Of a DNA stretch of 18,531 bases, positions 8,373-16,991 are shown one piece after another; positions within the stretch are counted from its first letter, which is position 1, and the number at the start of each line of letters is the position of its first letter. The notes beneath the pieces were generated by a model, which was not told the DNA's origin, made no database searches, and saw only the letters and a list, made by a program, of their open reading frames with translations. Where the stretch lies: positions 1 through 18,531 of the forward strand of contig JALLPB010000278.1 of NCBI GenBank assembly GCA_036939975.1, in the 5' to 3' direction. Position numbers and translations under genes: made by a program. The DNA comes from Cyclostephanos tholiformis (Eukaryota; Bacillariophyta; Thalassiosirophyceae; Thalassiosirales; Thalassiosiraceae).

Positions 8373-9677
8373 CTACTGTGGTGACTTTACCTGTTTAGAC
8401 TTACCAGCCCTTTTCTGGCCCTTCTGGATGGCTTCAAGCATCGCCGACATGTAGGCTACACTCTTGTTGCCCCCAAATTTCTTGTAGGACTTCTTTCCAT
8501 CAGAGGGCTTACCTGTGGTTGCACCAAGGGGCTTACCTTCCTTCTTGTAGTGACAACAGTTGCTTGTGTTGTGCATCTGGTAGGGGCTGCCATTAGTCTT
8601 GCAATGCTGGCAAAACTCTCTGCGTGCACCTTCTTTGGGACCCGATCAGATAGCCTCCACCAGACATGCCTTTCTTGGGCTTACCATTCCTGTCACTATG
8701 GGCTGCAGTAGCCTTGACCTTGGCCTTGAGCTTCTAATTGTACTTCTTGAGCATGACATGCTTGATATTCTCTAGGTCCGGTAGTAGCCTACGTGGCACT
8801 TCTGGGACTGTAGAGTGCGTAAGTTGTACTGGTTCTGCCACATGATGGGCACAGAAGCCAGTAGAATCGCCACTTGATCAGCCTTGCTAAAAGGAATGTT
8901 TCCTTTCTTCATGGTCGCAACAGCCTTGGGGCTGTTCTTCAACGTGGGTAAGTGCTTCAAGCACCTGTTCAGTACTTCCATGCGAGATACATACTGACAT
9001 ACAGAAGCCCATTAGGGCTTTTGTACTCCCTGCTGGATGAAGAACTTCAGCCTTTTGGCAGCATCTGCGGAGAACACCATGAGCTTATGTAGCTTGAGAC
9101 AGTCCTTGAAAGAGGCCCATGTATGTGAGCATTTGCCTTCGTGCTTTTCTCCATTTAGACCAGCCCATGCATTGCGGTCATGCATTTCATGGCAAATGCA
9201 GTCCCACTGGCCCTGCAGGTCACCAGTGAGGAGATTCCATAGAAATTTGTATGTCTGCGCCATGGCACTGCCGTGTTCCTTCTTCGCGCTCTCAAGCATC
9301 TCTTGGCTCTGCTTCTTCTTGATTTTGCATGCCTCTAGGTCTTCTTTGGAACTTGAACCTTGAGGCCCAATAGGATTGTGTGCTAGGGCTTCTAGGACTT
9401 TAGGACCCTTTCCAGCTCCTTAGCTGAGCTTCTACATGCCGCATCGAGTCTTTTCTAAGTGATCAGATTCTGGACAGTGATGAGGTGCTGGAGATAGTCC
9501 TCTGAGTTTCCCTTGGCAAAAATTGTCACACTGAAAACTGTCCAGGGTGTCCGTGCTTTCCTTGGTCTACAGTAGATCCATAGGAGGGACATATGGGATA
9601 AGTGGGTGAACCCCCAAATTCCCTTTCTTACACTTGGAGTCCTTCAACCCCTCAGGAACCTTCATGGATGTGCTCAT
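8373..9677 (-). pseudogene. gag remnant with CCHC zinc knuckle
   Basis: The start is ATG at 9677 (MSTSMKVPEGLKDSKCKKGN). The same frame runs to 8373 and carries in-frame stops at 9567-9569, 9432-9434, 9420-9422, 9012-9014 and 8772-8774. The middle contains an Ala/Lys-rich coiled region (ESAKKEHGSAMAQTYKFLWN) and a capsid-like helical part (LNRCLKHLPTLKN, SKADQVAILLASVPIMWQNQ). A CX2CX9HX4C zinc knuckle (FCQHC...MHNTSNC) lies at about 8600-8560, followed by a Lys-rich tail. Between 8772 and 8640 two compensating indels make a short out-of-frame island; a neighbouring frame there reads a basic KKYNxKLKAKVKA-type segment. It is not translatable as a whole. Confidence 0.85.
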
Positions 9678-9916
9678 TTTTGCATAGAGATAGAGTGGAG
9701 TTCACAGTATCAGTCTCTTGCAGGGTGACTTGGGTGGAACTCATAGGAAATGGTTAGCCCGAATCTTGTCAGTGGCTAATCCTGCAGAGCACACAGATTC
9801 CATTTCTTGACTCAAAAAATTACCAACTCTGCACCAAAGGTTGGTTGGAAGACTTAGTGCAGTAAGTAGACAGCTTGTAGAACAAATGCACTGCTCATGA
9901 TTCATGATGTACCAGG
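9678..9916 (-). other. gag leader between PBS and gag start
   Basis: This stretch lies between the putative primer-binding site and the gag ATG. An open frame on the minus strand (9929-9741) is not followed by gag in frame and is probably incidental. I see no clear structural signal. Confidence 0.4.
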
Positions 9917-9928
9917 GTTTTGATATCA
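9917..9928 (-). promoter_or_regulatory. Putative primer-binding site (initiator tRNA-Met)
   Basis: Three bases inside the 5' LTR edge the minus strand reads TGATATCAAAAC. The usual initiator tRNA-Met complement is TGGTATCAGAGC, so 9 of 12 positions agree and all three differences are G to A. The location is right for a PBS and the changes match the decay seen elsewhere in the element, but the match is short. Confidence 0.45.
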
Positions 9929-10144
9929 AAGTGTCCTAAGCATTTTCTTGGGGGGGCAGATGGTTGGGTCTTGAGGGATGTAGACTTGAGTAGGGCTTCC
10001 GCTGTAAGAGAGGAAAGTGATAAAGGAAAGTTTAGATTTGAAAATAATGAGCTTATTTTAAAGTGAAAAGTGATCTCAACTGATGGGCAAGGAACATTTG
10101 TATTGCATAGGATTCTATGCAAACTGGTATGTCCAAGGCACACA

Positions 10145-10173
10145 TTCAGAGGTGGCAAGTTGCCACCTCAGAA
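10145..10173. promoter_or_regulatory. Long hairpin in right LTR, partner of the left-LTR palindrome
   Basis: The core GGTGGCAAGTTGCCACC (10,151-10,167) extends outward by two more pairs, then one A/A mismatch, then three more pairs (TTC with GAA). Arms are therefore about 14 nt around a one-base centre. The same site in the left LTR keeps the palindrome with one T:A to G:C pair exchange. Confidence 0.85.
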
Positions 10174-10642
10174 AGATTTGCCACCCTGTACTATAGTCTT
10201 ACATATGGGGCATGCATTGATCTGGATTCAAATTTGGATCCTGCACATAGCCTTTGGTAGAGATGGCACAGATTCCTCTAAGATATTTTTCAGATTCAGG
10301 ATATCTGTCACACCTATTTAAAAAAATTGGCAATTTTTTATAATGGGCGTCTACGAATATTTACGAATCAAGTTTTTTATACTTGACCCCTGGGACAGAT
10401 TATTTTTAAAATCAGATTCTTTATAATTGGTTCTTGGCTGTAGTTTATTTAAAATGCCGATTATAAAAAATCAGAATTGTTTTTTCAGATTATTTAAAAT
10501 ATGAATCCCCCAATTACATGCCTAAAACTGTCATAATTGCGGGAATGTACACTTATTTATGAAAACTCCGAATTTTGGTTTTGATTCTGAATATTTACAA
10601 AAGCAAACACGGGCTTCTCAGACTGACTCAACGCATTTGATT

Positions 10643-10866
10643 ATTCAGAATCAGATTTATATATAATCAGAATCAGATTTTTTAAAATCAGAATCAGAAT
10701 ATATATAATCAGAATCAGAATATTTATAATCAGAATCGGATTATATATAATCAATATTGGATTATATATAATTTGAGTCAGATTATATATAATCCGACCA
10801 AAATATCCGATTATATATAATCCAATTCTGATTATATATAATCCGCATCGGATTATTTATAATCGG
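10643..10866. repeat. 21-bp satellite with palindromic core in right LTR
   Basis: The element AATC recurs at 10,665, 10,686, 10,707, 10,728, 10,749, (10,770 as AATT), 10,791, then after a 28-bp step at 10,819, 10,840 and 10,861. All other steps are exactly 21 bp. In the second half the core is the perfect 14-nt palindrome GATTATATATAATC (starts 10,739, 10,781, 10,809, 10,830; imperfect at 10,760 and 10,851). In the first half the units read AATCAGAATCAGAT plus TATATAT variants. 21 bp is about two helical turns, so the cores lie on one face of the DNA. Confidence 0.88.
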
Positions 10867-11087
10867 ATTTCAATTATATTACATAATCTGATAGATTCCA
10901 AATCTGATTATTATATTCGAAATCGGTATATAATCCGCATCGGATTATTAAAAAAAAGTGGGGAAAGGGGGGAAAATAGTCAAAATTTGGCACCCTTTTC
11001 TATCGATTTTATTAACCCGCATCACTGGCATTAAAAAAATCAAATTCCGATTTTATATTTGGAATTCTCGAAAACGGGTGCAACAGA

Positions 11088-11144
11088 TTTTCTTTCGCTA
11101 ATTGCCTCAGACGTAGGGTTTCTCTTTCGCTAAAATTGCCTCAC
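11088..11144 (+). repeat. Short direct repeat TTTCGCTAA...TTGCCTCA
   Basis: TCTTTCGCTAATTGCCTCA (11,091-11,109) recurs as TCTTTCGCTAAAATTGCCTCA (11,124-11,144), about 33 bp later, with a 2-nt insertion. It lies at or just outside the probable outer edge of the right LTR. The role is unknown. Confidence 0.6.
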
Positions 11145-11570
11145 CTTGATCTCATTGTATATGAAGGCAGTCTCCATCTGCCACCATTGACCATCAATGC
11201 TGCCATTGCTCACACTCGTGATGGCATTCATCCTCCCCCTTGTGCTCTTTGTCTCACAGTCATTGTCTCCATTGGTTCATGATGAGGTACAAAGATTCTC
11301 CCGGGGTAGGACCATGATGTCGGCCGCGTCCCACAACGGTGACGATGCGGTAGGTGGTGGAATTGACGTACAAAATGCATTATGAGGACAAAGATAAAGA
11401 CAAAGACTGTCGACGATGGCTGATGATTGACACATACAACAATCAACTAGGCAGGGCGAGGGGTCACAGTGGACTGGGCGTCATGCCATATGGGGGAAGG
11501 GGGAGGGGGGCAAGGGGCTGGCAAAATGAACGATGAGACCACAGTCCATTCAATACAATTGCTGCTAACT
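11145..11570 (+). other. Region with two small, weak ORFs
   Basis: A 62-codon frame (11,197-11,385) begins with a hydrophobic stretch resembling a signal peptide (LVMAFILPLVLFVSQSLS) and ends without a mature domain. It overlaps a second frame (11,354-11,536) with a Lys/Asp run and a Gly/Arg-rich tail. Neither has a recognisable motif or conserved partner in the window, and both could be chance. I would not call either a gene. Confidence 0.2.
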
Positions 11571-14170
11571 TAAGGGGAACTGATGGTAAGAAAAGAAATT
11601 GACATACCATAAAAACCTGTGTTTAAGTGGACCTGCGTGCCCAAAGCTGGCATATTAAGTTGGTCATCAATGACCTGTCCAAAAACAAGAGGGTCAAATT
11701 GGATGTTGTCCAAGGTAAGCAAATTCTCCTCAAATTGGATGTCATCCAATTTAAGAGAATTCTCCACTATTTTCACCTTCTTCTTCTTGCAAGACTCATC
11801 ATTACCGACTTTTATATGTTTTTTAGGAAAACATTTATCAATAATGTCATTAGCCTGCTTACAAATATCAGGAGTGATTGGCTTTACCATATTCATGGAT
11901 GAGTTGATAATGGCGAGTTCCGGAAAAAGACATGCAAACTCTTTGTGCCATGTACAGCCACAAAGCTCAAAGTTTCCATTGTAATCTCTATGGAACGTAC
12001 TCATCAAGATATCTTGTCCATCAACGAAGAATGCATGGAGAAGTTCTTCCATGCTTCCATCAATAATTGCCTCATGAACCTTGCCTTTTCTTTTCCTATC
12101 TTCAAGTTTCACTAGTAGCGGATGTGTCTTAAGGTCATCTGGTGTCAAGACCAGAATGCCATCTATCTTGGGTACGTTTCTGAACAAACGATCAATACTT
12201 GTTTTTTCCCATCTCAACCTATCTCAAGCTGCTGTAGCCTTGGCATTTTTATGAGACAATTCTTGCTTATTGAATGAATCCTTTTCCTGTGCTTTAATGA
12301 CTTTACTTGCCTTCTCTCTATTTGGTCATTGTCAAGATCAGATGGGCTTTCAAGGTACGTCCGGATCAATTTGTCATTATTCAGCTTGTATTGACGGAGA
12401 CATTTGATATTATGTATCTTTTTTTCAATGACTATCCTTGCCTCCTCTAAAGTTCAGATGGGCTTTCAAGGTAAGTCTGGATCAATTCGTCATGATTCAG
12501 CTTGCGTTGATGGAGATATTCAATATTATTTTCACTTCTTTGTCCCCATTGTTCAATGACTTTCTTTGCCTCCTCTATTTGGTCATCATCAAGTTCAGAT
12601 GGGCTTTCAAGGTACATCCGGATCAATTCAGCATGATTCTGCCTGCGTTGATGGAGATATTTGATATTATATTTGTTTATTTGTCTACTTTTTTTCAATC
12701 ATCGTTGAAATCAGATAGGCTTTCAAGGTACGTCCGGATCAATTCATCTTGGTTATGCTTGCGTTCTTCAAACATAGTTGAATCCTTAAACACAGTCATC
12801 AACTTGATTACCTTGTTGATCATGATAGCAGCATCCAGAGTGTTGGCTGGAATTGAAGGCATATTTGTTGGATCAACCATGTGGAGAAATGTTGGATGCT
12901 CATTGAAATTGTCAAAGTGACTCGTCGCGTCTTCTGAGGAATGGTACATAAAGTCCGCAACAAGTATCCCCCTTGATTCGAATCTATTATCACCTGCATT
13001 CTTAACCCTTGTTTCATGCTGAAATACAACTGTCTCAAGAATTCCATCATCAGGATCCCTCATCAAGAAGCCCACATGATGACCTGCCCCAGTTGGGCTT
13101 AAAATCATGGTACTGAAACCAGAAGAGTCTCCGTGAGTAACAACAAAGGATCCAACATTTCTCTGTCAAATCCTCACAGAATTGTTGTCTTCATTCCTAT
13201 CAGGCCACAGCATGAACATGGTTACAACTAAGCCAAATGGCTGCCCAACAGCCCAAACAATATGATAGTATGATGGAATGGAACACCCTTTCCATCAGTG
13301 TAATCCCAAGAGAAGTCGGTGTGAATCCCCATCAGCCCATCGTTGCAGCCATTCCAGGTGAGCACGTAAGCATTATTTCTCTTTGCACCTAACTTATCCT
13401 ATGCATGATCCAACCCATCCTTAAAGGTCTTTATTGCAGATTTGCCAACAAGAGTGATGTCTTGTGTGTAGCCAATTGGGAAATGATGCTCTTTCCAACC
13501 TTTTAAGTTCGTCTCACTTTGTTGGGGTTGCCACTGGAATGTGAAGCATAAAGGTGAGTATCTTCATTTTGTACATTGTGAGCAATGCAGCATCAAAGAT
13601 TAACCTTGTCCTTCGATACTTTGCAATGAGAAATGAACGGACGGATAGAAAATCTTTTCAATCTCATCTTGGTTGTTGTGGTACACTTCACACTGCAGTT
13701 CAGGCAGTGTTTCAAGATATCTGTTGAGTTCACCCTCCGCATCCATTCGCAGAATGCCGGCAACACCGGCAAAATTGGTATTACAATGATTCATCATCCA
13801 ATTTCAATGGAGTCTTTTACCACGGCAATGGACCAATTTTTTTTTCACAATGAAATTGCATGAAACTTATCAGCATTTCTTGCTACAAGCCATGACACAA
13901 CTGATGAAGATCACTCAAGCAGCGCGGGCAATTTCATCCTAATCATTACTACCACAGGAATTAGTTTTCTCAATGTTTTGTTGCTGAAATCAGATTGCTG
14001 TTGCAAGTGATAATACTTGATCAAACGTTGAAGACTTAGACCTGAATCTACCATGAAAGAGAGGTTTCGACTGTCCCAATGTTTGACAAGTCTTTTGTGC
14101 TCTTTCTGCATCTCGAAGCACTCATTCGGAACATCAGTGCTATTTCAACCTGTTCAGAAGCAATACCATC
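11571..14170 (-). pseudogene. Large decayed minus-strand gene, unrecognised family
   Basis: A chain of minus-strand segments reads as one protein in order: about 14,170-13,910 (EMQKEHKRLVKHWDSRNLSF), 13,797-13,600, 13,480-13,270 (TWNGCNDGLMGIHTDFSWDY), 13,260-12,695 (FGLVVTMFMLWPDRNEDN, HHVGFLMRDPDDGILETVVF, SHFDNFNEHPTFLHMVDP), the repeat block 12,740-12,340, and a 215-residue tail (12,217-11,571). Junctions carry single-base slips (near 13,256 and 12,697) and stops (TGA in VRI*QRN near 13,172; TGA about 12,227). The tail has Lys-rich text (CFPKKHIK) and a short internal repeat LKLDDIQFEEN/LLTLDNIQFDP. Ancestral length would be near 800 residues. I do not recognise the family; no catalytic motif, zinc site or membrane segment is evident. 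Confidence 0.65.
12331..12745 (-). repeat. Four coding repeats in the decayed gene, steps 116/141/116 bp
   Basis: GATGGGCTTTCAAGGTA and variants start at 12,341, 12,457, 12,598 and 12,714. On the minus strand each reads ELIRTYLESPSELDDDQ-like text; copies 2 and 3 are joined by IEEAKKVIEQW and YLHQRRQNH segments rich in charged residues, suggesting an alpha-helical repeat. The 141-bp step is 47 codons and keeps frame, but the two 116-bp steps are not multiples of three, so the outer copies are shifted. This matches the frame breaks at the edges of the open stretch 12,698-12,447. Confidence 0.8.
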
Positions 14171-14214
14171 TATTTATTTTCAGATAAGCACGAAAACTCC
14201 AAGTTCTGACAGGA

Positions 14215-14560
14215 TGAAAGTGAGACCTTGTCAGAAGAATGCACAGACGATCAAAAATGAAAAAGGCAAGCCGATAGAAATGAAACCGATGCCGGAAGAG
14301 GAGACAAAGGCCAAAATCAGCAATTCGATCAAGGGCACAATGAGGAGACCCCGAAGGAGACAAAGGCCAAAATAAGCGAATCGATGAAGGGCACGAAAAG
14401 TGGACCAAGGTCGAGTAAAGGAAAAACTGGACGACCGAGGAACAAAAGAGCGAGTCGATTATCGAAACAATGCCAAAAAGGGGACCAATATCAGGGGAGA
14501 CAAAGGCCAGAATAAGCGAGTCGAGAAGGGGGTGAAAGATGGCGGAAGAGCAAAAGAAAA
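14215..14560 (+). pseudogene. Broken NUMOD3-like repeats
   Basis: GGAGACAAAGGCCAAAAT begins at 14,300 and 14,356, and a variant (with CCAGAAT) at 14,496. The plus strand reads EETKAKISNSIKGT, then in a shifted frame ETKAKISESMKGTKSGPRS, and a third decayed unit. This ~19-residue pattern (TKAKISES-KG-K-GP) is that of the NUMOD3 DNA-binding motif found in homing-endonuclease tails and in repeat proteins of algae. The 56-bp step is one base short of 57 and explains the frame loss. A degenerate fourth unit may precede it near 14,233. No nuclease domain is attached. Confidence 0.6.
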
Positions 14561-14732
14561 AAAAGGAAGTCGATGATCAAAACACTAAATAAGTACAAGC
14601 AGCTTGTCCCTCTCGATTTTTGACCCTCTTGCATTTTCGCACGCTTTCAAATAATGCCTGGACATGACGCTTGAATCGGGTGCATTCCCTAACGGTAATC
14701 AAAGAGTCGTTCGGGCTGCTTCTACAACTGCG

Positions 14733-15080
14733 CTAGTTATTTCCTTTTTGGTAGCCATCTTTAATTCGCCACGTGCAACTTGTGACACACACTCCGTGGG
14801 TTTTAATGTGCTGCTTCTTGATTTGTTCGTCCAGCATCGACAGAATTCCAACAAATCGAGCAGATTCTCCGATTGGCAACTGACATTTCATTTCGGTGCC
14901 CACGTTGCTTATCATTAGCGCTGGAGGCACTGCTCCTGTCACGTAGCTCATGTACAGTGTTATCGTCCCAAATGACAACCCTTCCCCCGTTATGTCACCG
15001 CCACCGGATACCTCGTCAAACAGACATTCTGCACGGCTTTCGTCTCCAGAGGATGTAACAGATTGTGCAACTTCAGACTC
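14733..15080 (-). CDS. Alternative 3' coding extension of the U-box gene (other frame)
   Basis: From about 15,080 a second minus-strand frame turns protein-like: acidic and Ser/Gly-rich (SVTSSGDESRAECLFDE), then LSFGTITLYMSYVTGAV and GILSMLDEQIKKQHIKTHG, ending at TAG 14,733-14,735. Joining it to the exon 2 frame needs a 3n+2 gap. A possible 65-nt intron (donor GTATCC at 15,011, acceptor ATGAG ending at 14,947) has that length and would give 694 residues, but both sites are weak. A frameshift or a simple chance open frame are alternatives. Confidence 0.35.
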   Translation of the reverse strand, partial: ESEVAQSVTSSGDESRAECLFDEVSGGGDITGEGLSFGTITLYMSYVTGAVPPALMISNVGTEMKCQLPIGESARFVGILSMLDEQIKKQHIKTHGVCVTSCTWRIKDGYQKGNN

Positions 15081-16991
15081 ATTTCGACGAAGTATTCCAG
15101 AGTCTTTTGGAACACTTCGCACTTGACCATATCCTGCTCGCCGCCTTTCAGGGAGAATACGGTCTTTTGCCCCGCCCTGACGTGCGCGACGCTTGAATGC
15201 CTTCCAATCTTCGCAAACCACTCGTTCCACGCAACTATCCTCTCGGCGACTTTGTGCTTGTCTGCCTCGCCGTCGAAAGATGAGTATACCATGAAGCCTG
15301 CATGGGGCATGATGGGCACCTCGATCACGAAGGTTATGCGACGGTAAGAGAAGGCACATATGCCCATGCCGTCTAGCGAAATGTTTAATTTCGAGTTAGA
15401 TGATATCTCACGTAAGTACGAGTCGACCAGGACCCGGCCAGAGACCAAATCTCTTTCGTTTGGCGACTTTGCCCGGGCCTGGGATTTGGAACGCGGTTTT
15501 CCTGGTGACAATTATGTGGATGTGGGATTGAGTGGGTGGGAATCGTAAACGCAGGGTTTTCTCTGACATGCAATCGACGAATCTAAATCGGAACCCTTCA
15601 TCATACTCACCGGTTGCTTTATATATAGCCCGTTTCAGCTCTTTATCTGGACGTATCATGTCGCGACACAGATATCGATTCGTGATCGGACTCGAGCTCT
15701 GCACGCGCAGCCATCGTTCGATCGCCTCTCGCTCGTACGCATTCCCCTCGTCATCTTTGACGGGATCCTTCATCAATTTCTTGGTCAGCGGGCAGAAGAA
15801 TTCTTTTGGAAGGTTGCTGCTGTTCCCTGGGGTTTGATGTCTTCCCCATTTTATCCCACCTTCCCTGCGCCTGTCGTCGGCATATCGCGCAGGTGCAGAC
15901 CTGGCACGTTGTCGCCGTTCCTTCGTCTCCCTATTGGCGTGTTCCCTCACGTCCCCAAAACGATCCCTGGCGTTGTAATGATTATTCGACCGCGGTACTT
16001 TGTCCCTGGCTGTAGGTGTCCACTTCGTCCCCTCTCTGGTTCCCTCAGTGTACTTCTCGCGCCGTGCTGCCGGATCCTCGGACTTGCCACGCCGCCCCTC
16101 CCCAAAACGCTGTTTCTCCCTCCCGTCATGATAGCTGCTCCTATCTTCCGTTTTAGCATCCCGTACTCCACCATTATCATAAAATGACTTGGACTTTGTG
16201 GCGTGCGAGTCACTCTTGTACCCGTTCCGCTCCACTGCCCCTCCCGTCGCCGATTTCCCCCTTTTCTCCTTCCTCGTGGCCCGGTCCTGACCGCTCCTCC
16301 CGGTAGCCTTCCCTCCCCCGTTGCTTTTGTGTTTCGGCCCCACCCCCGAATTAGTATAATACTGAGGCTGGCTTGAGCCTTCTCCTCCTCCACCGTCATT
16401 GCCACCACTGAATCGCCTCCCCCTGACCTTCTCCTTACCCCCCCCCTCGTTCTCCGGATCGGCCCTCCTCGACGGTGGCATGGCATAGCTATTTACATTG
16501 TTATTTCTCCCCCCCGATTTTCTCTCAGCGACGTTAAAATTGCTACTACTACCGCCCGACGGGGCAGTCGAGAAGCCCGTACCCGCCATCCCCGCGGCCC
16601 CTCCCCCCCCGTAGGCGTACCCCCGAGGCACGCCGTTGGTGGAGTTGCTATAATAGCTGTCGCCCGTCCCGCCGCCGTTCCGTCTTAGGAATGCCTCGCG
16701 CCTTTCGTATTCCGCCCGCCGACTCGCCACCCTGGCCATGTAAAGCCTACGCGACGTCAGGTGCAGCGGACTCACGAGGAACTCGTACGCGTCCTTGACG
16801 TTGTGGAACTTCTCGGAAACGGCCGCGATGCTATTCTCGGATAGCGCTGGAGAGAGCTTGTCGGGATGGAGCTGTAACATCTGCATCCGATATGATCGCT
16901 TGATCTCTGCCTCGGACGCTGTGGGGGGCAGGCCTAAGATGGTGTAGGGATCCATGGTCGGGTCGCCGTGTACATCGAAGAAGGGCGGCAT
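14990..16991 (-). CDS. J-domain and U-box protein with C-terminal CesT-like domain (two exons)
   Basis: The start is ATG at 16,991 (MPPFFDVHGDPTMDPY), with no earlier in-frame candidate that keeps the J domain. Residues about 14-80 form a J domain with HPD at 42-44 (LQLHPDKL), the Hsp70-stimulating motif. Residues 103-390 are a disordered Gly/Arg/Ser/Asn-rich linker. Residues 396-460 form a U-box (FFCPLTKKLMKDPV, then EREAIERWL and SPITN), the E2-binding fold of ubiquitin ligases. A 109-nt intron follows (15,610-15,502), and exon 2 (15,501-14,990) keeps frame, giving 630 residues. Exon 2 has LNISLDGMGICAFSYRR, FVIEVPIMP, and a C-terminal helix EYFVEMSLKLHNLL, resembling the type III secretion chaperone fold (inferred, not proven). 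CpG-rich, unlike its neighbours. The 3' end is ambiguous: another frame stays open to 14,733. A role in delivering Hsp70 clients to ubiquitination is inferred from the domains. Confidence 0.88.
15502..15610 (-). other. Spliceosomal intron, 109 nt
   Basis: The minus strand has the donor GTGAGT directly after GCAACCG (exon 1 ends at 15,611, codon phase 1) and the acceptor TTGTCACCAG before GAAAACCG (exon 2 starts at 15,501). Splicing restores a Gly codon and links the U-box to the CesT-like region in frame. The intron is pyrimidine-rich near its 3' end. It contains no stop in the exon 1 frame, so a retained intron would give a 527-residue product ending at 15,408 with a different tail. Confidence 0.8.

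Larger units (their letters stand above)
4365..11100 (-). mobile_element. Dead Ty3/gypsy LTR retrotransposon, minus strand
   Basis: Two direct repeats that start TGTYYTAAGCATT (4365 and 9932) flank gag, protease, reverse transcriptase, RNase H and integrase remnants, all on the minus strand in that order. The order PR-RT-RH-IN is that of Ty3/gypsy, not Ty1/copia. All coding parts carry stops, frameshifts or small deletions, and several catalytic residues are lost, so the copy cannot move by itself. There is no envelope-like ORF. The right boundary is uncertain because the outer halves of the two LTRs have diverged into different tandem repeats; a limit near 11,000-11,160 is an estimate. Confidence 0.9.
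9932..11100 (-). repeat. Right (5') LTR of the gypsy element
   Basis: It starts TGTCCTAAGCATTTTCTTGGGGG, matching the left LTR from 4365. The inner ~235 nt align almost continuously, then scattered anchors align up to about 10,370. Beyond that the sequence becomes a 21-bp satellite (10,643-10,866) with no counterpart in the left LTR. In element orientation this outer part is U3, where promoter and enhancer elements lie. The outer limit is a guess. Confidence 0.72.

Noticed and set aside
10643..10866. CRISPR array from the regular 21-bp units
   Set aside because: There are no unique spacers between units, the sequence is AT-rich satellite, and the context is a eukaryotic LTR.
4365..11100. Retrovirus-like element with envelope
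   Set aside because: Pol ends next to the 3' LTR and there is no room for an envelope ORF. It is a plain Ty3/gypsy retrotransposon.
11164..11168. AAGGC at 11,164-11,168 as a target-site duplication matching AAGGC at 4360-4364
   Set aside because: The bases before it (ATATG) do not give the expected CA end of an LTR and no shared outer LTR sequence leads up to it. A five-base match is weak on its own.
11197..11385. Small secreted peptide gene
   Set aside because: Only a hydrophobic start is visible. There is no conserved mature part and it overlaps another equally weak frame.
15834..16187. Plus-strand open frames opposite the U-box gene
   Set aside because: They are antisense shadows of the GC-rich coding exon, with Pro/Leu/Arg-rich text and no motif.
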